This document shows, piece by piece, positions 37,423 to 46,570 of a stretch of 64,000 nucleotides of DNA (positions are counted from its first letter, which is position 1; every line of letters starts with the position of its first letter). The notes beneath the pieces are model-generated. The model did not search any database. It saw only the letters and a list, made by a program, of their open reading frames with translations, and was not told the origin of the DNA. Source of the stretch: Atlanticothrix silvestris CENA357 (GTDB taxonomy: Bacteria > Cyanobacteriota > Cyanobacteriia > Cyanobacteriales > Nostocaceae); NCBI RefSeq assembly GCF_016056295.1, contig NZ_JAECZB010000096.1:1-64000 (forward strand), in the 5' to 3' direction. Made by a program: the position numbers and the translations under genes.

Positions 37423-38679
37423 ATGCTTGTTATGAAAAATATCCCCAATAATTCAATTTTAATCGTTGATGATATACCAACTAATATTAAAGTTTTATTT
37501 GAAATACTAAATCAAGCTGGCTTTAGAGTTTCTGTTGCTAAAAATGGTAAAAGTGCTTTAGAAAAAGTGCAAGAAACTTTACCAAATTTAATTTTATTGG
37601 ATGTAATGATGCCAGGAATTGATGGGTTTGAAACATGCCGTCGCCTCAAACATAATCCCAAAACTAAGGATATTCCAGTAATTTTTATGACGGCTCTTTC
37701 CGAAACAGTTGATAAGGTAAAGGGACTACAAATAGGAGCAGTAGACTATATTACTAAACCTATTGAGCATGAAGAGGTATTAGCCCGAATCAATGTCCAC
37801 CTAGAATTGCGTAGAACTCAATTGAAATTAGTGCAGGAAGAAAAGATGTCTTCTTTAGGGCAATTAGTTGCAGGAATTGCTCATGAAATCAATAATCCGG
37901 TAAATTTCATTTCCGGTAACTTAATTCATGCTCAAAAATATATCGAAGACTTGTTGAAATTGTTACATTTATATGAAATTTATACACCTCATCCTATTCC
38001 TGAGATTCAAGCTTACTCAACTAAAATTGAACTAGAATTTCTCAAGCAAGACCTACCGCAGCTTTTATCCTCAATGACGATGGGAACTGAACGGGTGGAA
38101 AACATTGCGCGATCGCTGCGATTATTCTCGCGGTTAGATGAAACAGCACTACAGTTAGTGCAATTGCATGATGGTATTGACAGTACTTTGATAATTTTGG
38201 GTAGTCGTATCAAAGCTACGTCGCTACGACCAAATATCAACGTGGTGAAAGAGTACGGTGATTTACCTTTAGTAGAGTGCTATGCCGGAAAACTCAACCA
38301 AGTTTTTATGAATCTCTTATCTAATGCTATTGATGCTATTGATGAATTAATCGACCAGGTCGAAACAACTACTAATGAGCAATCTCCGACAATTTGGATT
38401 CGCACAGCAGTTATGAATGATGAAAAGTCTATATTGATTGAGATTGCTGACAATGGTGTAGGAATGCCCGAAGAAGTGCAACAAAGAGTGTTTGACCAGT
38501 TTTTTACTACCAAACCTCTTGGTAAGGGAACTGGTTTAGGGTTAGCGATCGCCTATGAAATTATTGTAGAAAAACATGGCGGAACTTTAGAAGTAAATTC
38601 CTCTCCAGGAGAAGGCGCTCAATTTGCAATTACTATTCCTATTCAACAAGCGCTCAATTACACGCCTATTGAACACTAA
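37423..38679 (+). CDS. Response regulator-histidine kinase fusion (REC-HisKA-HATPase)
   Basis: A soluble 418-residue protein. The receiver domain comes first: [13 protein letters not shown], phospho-acceptor Asp60 in [12 protein letters not shown], and the conserved Lys in TKPIEHEEV. It is followed by a HisKA with His154 in [20 protein letters not shown] and a HATPase domain ([30 protein letters not shown]). Such proteins receive phosphate at the REC and pass or modulate signals through the kinase core. Start choice between ATG 37423 and 37432 is uncertain, as no clear Shine-Dalgarno is seen. With the preceding hybrid kinase it likely forms a phosphorelay. Its stop is one base from the convergent serS stop. 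Confidence 0.9.
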   Translation: MLVMKNIPNNSILIVDDIPTNIKVLFEILNQAGFRVSVAKNGKSALEKVQETLPNLILLDVMMPGIDGFETCRRLKHNPKTKDIPVIFMTALSETVDKVKGLQIGAVDYITKPIEHEEVLARINVHLELRRTQLKLVQEEKMSSLGQLVAGIAHEINNPVNFISGNLIHAQKYIEDLLKLLHLYEIYTPHPIPEIQAYSTKIELEFLKQDLPQLLSSMTMGTERVENIARSLRLFSRLDETALQLVQLHDGIDSTLIILGSRIKATSLRPNINVVKEYGDLPLVECYAGKLNQVFMNLLSNAIDAIDELIDQVETTTNEQSPTIWIRTAVMNDEKSILIEIADNGVGMPEEVQQRVFDQFFTTKPLGKGTGLGLAIAYEIIVEKHGGTLEVNSSPGEGAQFAITIPIQQALNYTPIEH

Positions 38680-38680
38680 A

Positions 38681-39961
38681 TTACAATACCTCGCGCCCTA
38701 AATAAGGCTGTAACATTTCTGGTATCTTCACAGTTCCATCTGGTTGTTGATAATTCTCCAAAATTGCTGCCATTGTGCGTCCTACTGCTAAACCAGAACC
38801 ATTCAGAGTATGCACAAATTGAGTGCCTTTCTTCCCTACTTCTTTAAAACGAATATCAGCCCGTCGTGCTTGGAAATCTATAAAATTGGAACAGCTAGAA
38901 ATTTCCCGATATTTGCCAGAAGAAGGCAACCAGACTTCCAAATCATAGGTTTTAGTGGAAGAAAATCCTAAATCTCCACTACATAAATTTATGACTCGAT
39001 AAGGTAGTTGCAGTGCTTGTAAAATCGCTTCTGCATTCCCCACCAACTTTTCCAATTCGTCAAAGGAAGTGCTGGGATGGACAAATTTAACCAGTTCCAC
39101 CTTATTGAATTGATGCAGACGAATTAATCCTCGCATGTCGCGCCCATAACTACCAGCTTCGCGGCGAAAACAAGGAGTGTAAGCACAGTGATAGATAGGC
39201 AAGTCTTCAGCAGTGAGAATTTCACCACGGTAGAGGTTAGTAACTGGAACTTCCGCCGTAGGAATTAGCCACAAGTCATCATCAGCGCATTTAAAGCTTT
39301 CTTCAGCAAATTTGGGTAATTGACCAGTCGCTGTCAAAGATGCAGTATTAACTAAAAGTGGCGGACTGACTTCTAAATACCCAGCTTGAGTTTGAAGATC
39401 AAGCATAAATTGAATTAATGCCCTTTCCAACGCTGCACCAGCGCCTATAAGGGTAATGAAGCGACTTTGAGCAACTTTCACAGCTCGCTCAACATTTAGA
39501 ATACCCAACTTTTCGCCAATTTCCCAGTGGGGGAGAATATCCGGACTCTGGGCAATATACTCATCACCCCAGCGGCGTACTTCTACGTTATTTTCTTCAC
39601 TCTTACCAACAGGTGTAGAGTCGCTGGGCAAGTTGGGGAGTGCTAGTATTAATTGCTCAATTTCAGTTTTGAGATTTTTCTCTTGGGGTTCTAGTTCACT
39701 CAACGTAGCTTTAATGGAGTTACCTTCGTCCCGCAAGGATTGAATTTCTGGATCTTGAGGAGTAATGCCAGATTTAATCTTCTGCCCAACAATTTTACCG
39801 ATTTCGTTACTACGAGCTTGGATTTGACTACGTGTCACTTCCAATTCCCGTTGTTGCCGATCTAAATGTAATATCGGGTCGATATCGTACTTACCACTAC
39901 GACTGTTCAACCGTTCTTGAATTAGTTGTGGATTTTCCCGTATTTGCTTAATATCCAGCAC
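38681..39961 (-). CDS. serS: Seryl-tRNA synthetase
   Basis: Class II aminoacyl-tRNA synthetase charging tRNA-Ser (and selenocysteine tRNA where present). The 426-residue protein has the long N-terminal coiled-coil arm (about 25-110) that grips the tRNA variable arm, then the catalytic core: [17 protein letters not shown], motif 2 [31 protein letters not shown], and motif 3 [17 protein letters not shown]. Length and order are standard. It is convergent with the REC-kinase gene with a single base between stop codons, so the two transcripts must overlap. Confidence 0.97.
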   Translation of the reverse strand: MLDIKQIRENPQLIQERLNSRSGKYDIDPILHLDRQQRELEVTRSQIQARSNEIGKIVGQKIKSGITPQDPEIQSLRDEGNSIKATLSELEPQEKNLKTEIEQLILALPNLPSDSTPVGKSEENNVEVRRWGDEYIAQSPDILPHWEIGEKLGILNVERAVKVAQSRFITLIGAGAALERALIQFMLDLQTQAGYLEVSPPLLVNTASLTATGQLPKFAEESFKCADDDLWLIPTAEVPVTNLYRGEILTAEDLPIYHCAYTPCFRREAGSYGRDMRGLIRLHQFNKVELVKFVHPSTSFDELEKLVGNAEAILQALQLPYRVINLCSGDLGFSSTKTYDLEVWLPSSGKYREISSCSNFIDFQARRADIRFKEVGKKGTQFVHTLNGSGLAVGRTMAAILENYQQPDGTVKIPEMLQPYLGREVL

Positions 39962-40069
39962 AGATTTTTCTCAGTCTTTCGCCTGCCAAAACTTCAGCAT
40001 ATACTGATTTTGACTTGCTGTGACAGGAAAAGCAAATTAAAAGTCAACAGGGAAATCCCCATAACTAAA

Positions 40070-40375
40070 ATTAGGGAGCCAGTCATGTGGGCGGGTTCCC
40101 AAGGCACTCCGTTGGGGAGACACTGCCTTGCGGTGAGGGGGTCGCAGTCTTGGCGGTTCCCGTCGTTAGCGCAGCGTTAGCGACGAAGGAGCGTCTTGCG
40201 AACCCCCGAACCTGAAAGGGGGTTCCCACGCCACTTGCTCTACTTGGGGAAACCCCAAGACCGCAGTGGCTCCCCGTTGTAGCAAGTGTCGTCGGCTATG
40301 CCGACTTGTACCGCTAAAGCGGAACCCGCAGGGTAGGAAGTGCCACCGACTTGAGTGAACTGGCGTGGATTTGAA
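40070..40375. repeat. GC-rich mosaic of palindromic repeats
   Basis: The gap 39962-40457 holds a GC-rich island of about 300 bp composed of successive hairpins: aaccccc/gggggtt (40201-40224), cttgggg/ccccaag (40243-40259), gtcggc/gccgac (40291-40305), ccgct/agcgg (40311-40322), and a cgtcgttagcg/cgttagcgacg stem allowing G-U pairs (about 40161-40185). The strings tctacttgggg and aaccccaagacc recur near 62399-62423. It is non-coding by my reading and strikingly richer in GC than its AT-rich surroundings. Confidence 0.8.
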
Positions 40376-40457
40376 CAAAGACAAATTTTTATTTCTTGTG
40401 ATCAAAATTCTGCCCTGCCAATTTTGTCAGTGCTAGAAAATTGCACTACTTTGGCTT

Positions 40458-41036
40458 TTAAGGTCGGTTGACGCGATTGAGTAGCCAAAGCGACGCTATA
40501 AGTCCAGCAAAGTGCGCTGATACAGTGTTGGTATTTGCCTGTACTACAAGCATGTCTAAACCGCTAATAATCCTGGTGGGATCAAAAAATTGGGTAGTTA
40601 TAGCTTGGGGAGATATAGACCTTGCTACCAGCGTACCAACGATCGCCTGTGCCCCCAAAAGCGTCACCAGTGTTCCTCCTAAATTCACCCACAGTCCCAA
40701 GCGTAATACTTGCACAGTTTCACTCTTACGAGGACGGTTGCTGGGGTTGGAAGATTGCAGTCGATTGCCAATTCTGGTGTAACGATAAGCTAAATAAATG
40801 CCTCCGCCCAAAATAACTAATCCACAAACTGCTAAAAAGACACCAAAGCCAGTTCCAGGATTATTACTGGGGCTGCCAGCTCTTTGACTAAATATGGCGA
40901 ACAGCAGCACAATTATGCCAGAAACTACGCCTAGTACTAACTGAATCCAGAAGCTAATCCAACCTATTAGGCGAAAGGTTTGGGCTATTGCCCTAAGATT
41001 AGACGAAGACGATGGAGTGTCCGGAGTTTGCGACAT
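40458..41036 (-). CDS. DUF3611 family membrane protein (Tic21-like)
   Basis: A 192-residue membrane protein with about four helices (roughly 24-48, 65-85, 112-135, 170-188). The N-terminus SSSSNLRAIAQTFRLIGWISFWIQ and the segment LRLGLWVNLGGTLVTLLGAQAIVGTLVARS are typical of DUF3611, the cyanobacterial relatives of the chloroplast inner-envelope protein Tic21/PIC1, for which both protein import and iron transport have been proposed. I assign the family from memory of these motifs. The gene is isolated between repeat-rich gaps. Confidence 0.78.
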   Translation of the reverse strand: MSQTPDTPSSSSNLRAIAQTFRLIGWISFWIQLVLGVVSGIIVLLFAIFSQRAGSPSNNPGTGFGVFLAVCGLVILGGGIYLAYRYTRIGNRLQSSNPSNRPRKSETVQVLRLGLWVNLGGTLVTLLGAQAIVGTLVARSISPQAITTQFFDPTRIISGLDMLVVQANTNTVSAHFAGLIASLWLLNRVNRP

Positions 41037-41584
41037 ACTGAATCACCAATGTGCTAGGCATTTGCTAAATTTACTATCACACTTACCAGATACGAGATGA
41101 ATATCTCAAGTTTAGACAATCAGTACTAAATGCTTGCTTTATTTGTGTTTATACGCATAATAGTCTGAACTTGGCTTAATTTTTGAGGCTCTACACCGGG
41201 ATAATCACTATCAAACAAAGTGTTTATTAACTTTTGCAGACAAAAAGGCATTTTACCTGTAAAATTTCTTCGATGGCATTTTATGCTTAAGCAGTTCTAA
41301 CCAGCTCGGCATCACTTAACACCAAGACAATGGCTGTACCATTGCCTTAATTGCTCCTCACCACACCGCCTAGAGCTTAAATAGGGGCGTAGATCTTGCG
41401 CCCCTAAAATTTCTCACCATCCTCCCGTGAGTTTAGCGACGTGAGTCGCTGTCTAATGTTTACGTTTTGGAAGTTCTGCCTCAGTAGCACTATCATAATG
41501 CTTCCTCGTTTAGAGTAGCGTTATATACTTACTACAAGGATTATAGATTCTACCCTAGGGCATTTTTTTAGCCATTCACTAACC
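41037..41584. other. Intergenic region, no gene seen
   Basis: A 548-bp AT-rich gap between divergent genes DUF3611 and the PadR-type regulator. It contains small imperfect inverted repeats (for example gcgacgtgagtcgc near 41437) and probably the promoters of both genes. No small gene or RNA was recognised. Confidence 0.4.
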
Positions 41585-41932
41585 ATGAAACTTGAGGATA
41601 TATATCAATTCTTTGAGAATCCTCCGCCAACTTACCTCTGTCAGGAACTAGCAGTTTGTTATATTTTGTATATTTTGCTACGAGGTGAATCCTACGGAAC
41701 CGAGTTGATCCAACAATTGGAAACTGAATATCCAACCTATCGGCTTTCTGATACCGTACTTTATAGTGCGATCAAATTTCTTGAAGACCAAAGGGCAATC
41801 ACTGGGTATTGGAAGAAACTCGAAGGTCGGGGACGACCCAGGCGGATGTACCAAGTTTCTCCAGAATGGCAAGTTCAAGCACAGGATTTAGCCCAGCTTT
41901 GGTACGAGTACATCAATCGGAGGACAAATTAA
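41585..41932 (+). CDS. PadR-like winged-helix transcriptional regulator
   Basis: A 115-residue DNA-binding protein with one PadR-type winged helix: LCQELAVCYILYILLRGESYGTELIQQLETEY (helices 1-2), LSDTVLYSAIKFLEDQRAITGYWKK (recognition helix region) and the wing GRGRPRRMYQVSPE, followed by a C-terminal dimerisation helix (QDLAQLWYEYI). The family usually represses nearby genes and responds to small molecules or stress. The next gene (CCB1-like) lies 58 bp downstream on the same strand and is probably co-transcribed. Confidence 0.85.
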   Translation: MKLEDIYQFFENPPPTYLCQELAVCYILYILLRGESYGTELIQQLETEYPTYRLSDTVLYSAIKFLEDQRAITGYWKKLEGRGRPRRMYQVSPEWQVQAQDLAQLWYEYINRRTN

Positions 41933-41990
41933 CGAATAATTGATATTGATAATGAATAAATCTCCTCCAGTCAAAAACTAACAATTAGTT

Positions 41991-42521
41991 ATGGATACTG
42001 CTATTCTGCCATCCACGTTGCTGCTAACTTTGTTGTTAGCGGTTGGGCTCATTTTCTTTATTCGTGCCTCGACCAAAGACCGTACAGAAGTAGTGCAACT
42101 GGTATCGGAGCAAGACGAAGCTACCTTAATGCCGCAATTACAGGAGTATTTTCGCTCTCGATCTTATCGAGTGGCAGCGGTAGATCGGGAAAAAAACCAA
42201 GTAACTTTTGAAGGGTTTGTGAAACCAAGCTGGTTTTTAGCCGTATTTTTAACACTGCTGGCATCAGCTGGACTTGCTTGTCTAGCATTGGTTCTGTCTA
42301 TGGTGATTCCTAGCATTGGTACTCTTTTTCTAGGAATCGTACTACTTTCGCCTTTAAGTGGTATTTTTTATTGGAAAAAAGCTGGAAGACTTGAGAAAGT
42401 GTCACTAAAACTGGAAACAAATCCAAGTCAGCAACACTTCTCAAGTAAGCTGACTGTAATTGCCCATCGAGATGAACTCAGTGAGTTACAAAAGACACTA
42501 CAGTTTAAGCTAAGTGAGTAA
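41991..42521 (+). CDS. Cofactor assembly of complex C subunit B (CCB1-like)
   Basis: A 176-residue membrane protein with helices at about 5-23, 75-100 and 105-122. It has a soluble domain between the first and second (EQDEATLMPQLQEYFRSRSYRVAAVDREKNQVTFEG) and a charged C-terminus. The pattern matches CCB1, a factor of system IV that attaches haem ci covalently to cytochrome b6 of the b6f complex, in thylakoids. This is based on remembered family features and is moderately sure. It follows the PadR-type gene, which may control it. Confidence 0.68.
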   Translation: MDTAILPSTLLLTLLLAVGLIFFIRASTKDRTEVVQLVSEQDEATLMPQLQEYFRSRSYRVAAVDREKNQVTFEGFVKPSWFLAVFLTLLASAGLACLALVLSMVIPSIGTLFLGIVLLSPLSGIFYWKKAGRLEKVSLKLETNPSQQHFSSKLTVIAHRDELSELQKTLQFKLSE

Positions 42522-42963
42522 ATTTGGTTTTCTGTACCGTCGCTTTTAATGTGAAATGCAGACTTCTGGACAATTCTTGAGGAAATGGACATTAGGGAGG
42601 AGGAAAGACGATTGGTGGGATGTAGGCTTTCCCTACGACGAAATGCCGTAGGGAAAAAGCTGTAGTTTGTTGACAGAGCTTTCTTCCTGGGCAATCCCTT
42701 AGATGAGAGCGCAACTCAACTCTCGCTTTTGGATGCATTTCGCTCTATCCTGACTCCCTTCTGCATCATTAGACTTCAAAATCACTACTATACAAACCAA
42801 AATGGCTTGATCAGAGTTGATTGTCCAATTACTTGGACATAAGGTCTACTGGCAAATCAGCTACAAACTTAAAAAAAGCCAAAATCTTGTATAAACTGAG
42901 CAACTTTGCCAGTTAAATGATTGCCAGAAGACACATTCAACACATTAAAATAACCATTTATGG
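42522..42963. other. Intergenic region with a palindrome
   Basis: A gap of about 440 bp between convergent genes. At 42629-42657 there is a 10-bp inverted repeat tttccctacg/cgtagggaaa, without a T run on either strand. Otherwise AT-rich, with no gene or RNA recognised. Confidence 0.5.
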
Positions 42964-43287
42964 TTAGCGACTAGCTACAGCCACAGCCAAAGGTTCAATA
43001 CCTACAGGAGCTTCTAATGTCCGTAGACTGGGAAACAAGAAATGGTTTTCTTCTACGTATTGAGCGCCAAACAGTCCCTTTTCTGCCCAGAAATAACGGT
43101 CTGTAGTGTGTTCATTTCGCTTTACGAGTAGCAAAGCAGGTGGCGCGATCCTCTCAGCTTGAATAAATTTTCTCGCTGCTGTCACAGGTTTTTCTTCGCC
43201 GCTTTCGATGCTATATTGAGGCACGTGTTCTAGAATTCGTCGTCCTTCTTGGCGACGACGACTTTTGCGTTTCCGTCTCCTTGCCAA
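42964..43287 (-). CDS. DUF3155 family small basic protein
   Basis: A 107-residue conserved cyanobacterial protein of unknown function. I place the start at a TTG (43287), giving MARRRKRKSRRRQEGRRIL, because aggagg lies eight bases before it; the longest frame begins 7 codons earlier at another TTG. The N-terminus is extremely basic (nucleic-acid or ribosome-binding in character). The rest, HVPQYSIESGEEKPVTAARKF and HTTDRYFWAEKGLFGAQYVEE, matches DUF3155 as I remember it. Transcribed towards the PadR-CCB1 pair. Confidence 0.7.
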   Translation of the reverse strand: MARRRKRKSRRRQEGRRILEHVPQYSIESGEEKPVTAARKFIQAERIAPPALLLVKRNEHTTDRYFWAEKGLFGAQYVEENHFLFPSLRTLEAPVGIEPLAVAVASR

Positions 43288-43569
43288 CCTATTGTCCTCC
43301 TCTTTCAAGCTGATAGATTGTAGTTATAGCTACAAAATCCGTCGCAATTATATAAGTTCTAGTTCAAAAAATCAATAGTTTTTTAACTTTTGATACGGGA
43401 AAAATAATATTTTTGCATATATATAAATCAATAGTGGTCGAAGATATAATCCCCAGGAGCAAGCTATTACTGAGAAGTTTTAGTTAAGCTTTATTAAATG
43501 AATGAGGGAAAACTAAGTGTCTTCTTTAATCTTCCCTCAAATTCCGTGATCCTGAGCAAGAGCTGAAAA

Positions 43570-44928
43570 ATGTTAATGTCTGCCAGTTCAGATTTTGTTG
43601 CTCTATGTCGAGAGCAAATAGCACTACTAACCCAAGGGCTGGGAGCAACTTTAAGTGTTGTTTACCTAACACAAGAATTGGTAGAGGCTCCAACAGGCGA
43701 GGCAAAACTGATTCCTGTGGTAGTTTATCCAGAGACAGCAGTATTGCAGCCAGGGCAAGAAATTAATGAAGCAACGGCACGCAAGCAACTCCAAATAGGC
43801 AATGTTTTGCTACTACCCCAGCAACAGGGAAAATTATTGACAGCAGGATCGGAATCTCCTAGTTCTTCACGGGAGACAGAAATACCAAATACTGAGCAAC
43901 CTTATTTAAAAGATGAATATTTGTTCAGTCAAAACCAAATCGTGTTGCCTTTGATCCATGAGGGCGTAATGATGGGTTTATTGGTGACAAGTAGGGAAGA
44001 TCGACCTTGGAACGAACAGGAACAAAGCGAAATTCAAAGGATAGTTCAAACGCTGGCGATCGCTTGTATTTTGGATCAACGTCGAGCATGGTTGCAACAT
44101 CAGCTGCATCAACAACAAATTTTGCAAGAACAGCAACGAGATTTGTTAGATAACCTCTTGCACCAGTTTCGCAACCCATTAACAGCATTACGAACCTTTG
44201 GCAAACTGCTATTAAAGCGACTGCGAACAGGTGATCCTAACCGAGAAGTGGGAGCCAATATTGTCCGAGAAAGCGATCGCCTACAAGAATTACTTCAAGA
44301 GTTTGATAAAGTTATTGACTGGACAGAGTTAGATTTAATACCACGATCACTGCCCGAAAACGAAGTATTTGTAGAAGCCACTGTCCAACAAGAATCCAAA
44401 CCAGCATTATTATTGCCGGGAACGGGAGATCAAGCGACTAATTGCTATTTAAAAGATTTATTAACGCCATTGTTAGTTTCAACTCAAGCCATAGCACAAG
44501 AGCGCCATCTGCAACTACAAACACAAATCCCTGGCAATTTACCCCTAGTAAAAGTTAACGTTAAAGCATTACGAGAAGTATTGAGCAATATTATTGATAA
44601 TGCACTTAAATATACGCCTACTGGTGGCAAGATTTCCATCCAGGCAGGGCAAAAAAAAGCTAAGTTCCAAGGAATTGCTATTAGTGATACTGGCCCTGGC
44701 ATTCCCCCACAAGATTTAGCACATCTTGGAGAACGGCACTATCGGGGTGTGCAAGCTCAAACTCAAATTCCTGGTACGGGTTTGGGGCTAGCGATCGCTC
44801 AACAATTAATCGAACAAATGCAGGGCGAAATTGAAGTTTTCAGCCCTGCAATTAATTCAGATATTAGTTCACTCAATACTCCGGGAACCACGTTTATTAT
44901 TTGGTTGCCGGAAGTGGAGAATTCGTAA
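43570..44928 (+). CDS. Soluble GAF-domain sensor histidine kinase (Hik2/CSK-like?)
   Basis: A 452-residue cytosolic kinase without membrane helices. Residues about 5-175 form a GAF-type sensor. The dimerisation domain has His198 in LLHQFRNPLTALRTFGKLLL, a motif characteristic of the cyanobacterial Hik2 and plastid CSK kinases that sense redox state of the electron transport chain. The HATPase has NIIDNALKYTPTGG, DTGPGI and [12 protein letters not shown]. The link to Hik2/CSK is inference from the H-box and layout. Start at ATG 43570 or 43576. The gene's last codons run into tandem aattcgt repeats. No response regulator is adjacent. Confidence 0.85.
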   Translation: MLMSASSDFVALCREQIALLTQGLGATLSVVYLTQELVEAPTGEAKLIPVVVYPETAVLQPGQEINEATARKQLQIGNVLLLPQQQGKLLTAGSESPSSSRETEIPNTEQPYLKDEYLFSQNQIVLPLIHEGVMMGLLVTSREDRPWNEQEQSEIQRIVQTLAIACILDQRRAWLQHQLHQQQILQEQQRDLLDNLLHQFRNPLTALRTFGKLLLKRLRTGDPNREVGANIVRESDRLQELLQEFDKVIDWTELDLIPRSLPENEVFVEATVQQESKPALLLPGTGDQATNCYLKDLLTPLLVSTQAIAQERHLQLQTQIPGNLPLVKVNVKALREVLSNIIDNALKYTPTGGKISIQAGQKKAKFQGIAISDTGPGIPPQDLAHLGERHYRGVQAQTQIPGTGLGLAIAQQLIEQMQGEIEVFSPAINSDISSLNTPGTTFIIWLPEVENS

Positions 44929-44951
44929 TTCGTAATTCGTAATTCGTAATT
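44921..44951 (+). repeat. Tandem attcgta heptads at the kinase stop codon
   Basis: Four copies of attcgta begin inside the last codons of the GAF kinase gene and supply its TAA stop, then continue towards the convergent SLH gene. Confidence 0.75.
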
Positions 44952-44969
44952 AAATATGTTGGCTAGTAA

Positions 44970-46211
44970 CTATTTAAGTGAAACCAACAAATTTTGATTG
45001 ATTGTCATTTGCAAATCGGTATCTGGGTTGATAGCGATTAAGTCAACACTGTTTTTACCAAAGAATAGCCCTATTAATGCACCGATACCAGCACCACCTA
45101 AGACTTCTTCTGTGGCGATAGCGCGATCGCCTGTGACGGCAGATACTGCGGCGGCGGCTCCTGCACCTAAAACTGTATTTTTGAGGATTGTAGTAGTACT
45201 AGTACCCTTGTTTACAGTTTCTTTTTTGGTAATGACTTCAGAAGTAGCGTTAATCTGATACTCCTGACCTGTGGTCAAAACTAGTCTCTCAGCAACAAAT
45301 TGAGAACCGCCCGTAGCAGGTTTTAATTGACCAATAACTTGACTACCAGCAGGAATCACCACAGCTCCTTCTTGCGTAACTACGCTCTGCGATACTGTTA
45401 ATGTCAAAGGTGCTGTTTCATCTTTACTCACAAGAATCTTTTCTGCCTTGTCATACTTGACTGGGATAGCAGTCCCTTGGGGAATGGTTACAGCTACGGG
45501 TGTTGGCGTAGTTTGTCCCACAGCCACAATATAAGGTGAGTTAATTGCTGAGGCTTGATTAGAACTAACTAGCGCTTGGTAGATAAAAGCTGCTACTTGG
45601 GCGCGTGTAGCGGTTGTAGTGGGATTTAAGAACTTAACGTTAGGATAGTTCACTACAATTTGCTTTTCAGTTGCTGCTGCAATCGGACTACGGGCATAGT
45701 CAGCAATGTTATAGGCATCATTAAAGTATTGCAGAGTGCTGTTAACGTTACCACTGGGAGTATATCCCAGACCATTGGCGAGGGAAACCAAAACCTGTTG
45801 GCGGGGAATAGCCTGATTAGGTTCAAAGCGATTGCCAGGGTATCCCGATAAGAAACCAATAGTATAAGCTTGCTGAATGGCATTTGATGCCCAATAATTG
45901 CTTGGCACATCCACAAATCCAATTGGCTGACGCTGCTGGGCTTTTTGGAAAGCTTTGTTGACCATTGCAGCAAATTGAGCGCGTGTCACAGGTTCTTCTG
46001 GGCGGAAGCTACCATCAGGAAACCCAGCAATTACACCTCGTTGTGATAATTGTTGAATAAATTGTGATGCCCAATAATTAGATGAAACATCAGAAAAGGT
46101 AGTTTGAGCTAAAGATGGTGCTGCTGTAATTAAGGGAGCTATAGTGCCTACTGTGAGGCTCAAAGCCATAAAAGCAGATGTTCTAGATTGCCAACGATTT
46201 AAAGTAGACAT
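44970..46211 (-). CDS. SLH-domain protein with C-terminal barrel-like domain
   Basis: A 413-residue exported protein. A signal peptide (about 1-36, ending SLAQ) precedes three S-layer-homology repeats: FSDVSSNYWASQFIQQLSQRG, FVDVPSNYWASNAIQQAYTIG and a diverged third (YARSPIAAATEKQIVVNYP). SLH repeats bind peptidoglycan-linked polymer. Residues about 230-413 form a second domain (IPQGTAIPVKY, VVIPAGSQVIGQLK, RLVLTTGQEYQINA, then a Gly/Ala-rich zipper). This domain is paralogous to the next gene (46571-47254) and reminiscent of the VirB10/TrbI barrel; that last point is inference. The two genes are in the same orientation, about 360 bp apart. Confidence 0.88.
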   Translation of the reverse strand: MSTLNRWQSRTSAFMALSLTVGTIAPLITAAPSLAQTTFSDVSSNYWASQFIQQLSQRGVIAGFPDGSFRPEEPVTRAQFAAMVNKAFQKAQQRQPIGFVDVPSNYWASNAIQQAYTIGFLSGYPGNRFEPNQAIPRQQVLVSLANGLGYTPSGNVNSTLQYFNDAYNIADYARSPIAAATEKQIVVNYPNVKFLNPTTTATRAQVAAFIYQALVSSNQASAINSPYIVAVGQTTPTPVAVTIPQGTAIPVKYDKAEKILVSKDETAPLTLTVSQSVVTQEGAVVIPAGSQVIGQLKPATGGSQFVAERLVLTTGQEYQINATSEVITKKETVNKGTSTTTILKNTVLGAGAAAAVSAVTGDRAIATEEVLGGAGIGALIGLFFGKNSVDLIAINPDTDLQMTINQNLLVSLK

Positions 46212-46494
46212 TATTTTTACTCCAGTAAAATTATTTTTTCTTCTGTTAATTACTTAGACATTTCTATAAATAGAAAGTTCCTTTTTTGGGAGTTTTTATG
46301 TAACTGGTTTTACTTCAAATATAGGTTTGCTTAAAAAACTTTATATCCTAAAAAAAAGGTATTAGATAATAGTAAAATTACCTAATACCTAAAGCATATT
46401 ACTTGCTATCAGACCAATATGGATATTAGCTGAGACTATATTAGAGGCAGAATAGTTGCTCAAAAAAAAAGATATTTTTTACTATTAAAAATGA

Positions 46495-46529
46495 AGCGAT
46501 CGCCCACTATAGCTAAAGTGGCGATCGCT
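46495..46529 (-). terminator. HIP1-armed hairpin after the 46571-47254 gene
   Basis: Two HIP1 octamers form the arms of a hairpin (agcgatcgcc ... ggcgatcgct, extended by cact/agtg with one bulged C). Read on the minus strand it lies about 40 bp after the stop of the 227-codon gene and is followed by T-rich sequence with a run of nine T. It may serve as a terminator. The rest of the 46212-46570 gap shows nothing further. Confidence 0.45.
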
Positions 46530-46570
46530 AATCGGGAATGATTAAGTTCACGACTGAAAATGAGTTAAGC

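Noticed and set aside
42556-42651. 31-codon frame ending in a palindrome after the CCB1-like gene
   Set aside because: No ribosome-binding site, and the 3' half is formed by the palindromic repeat.
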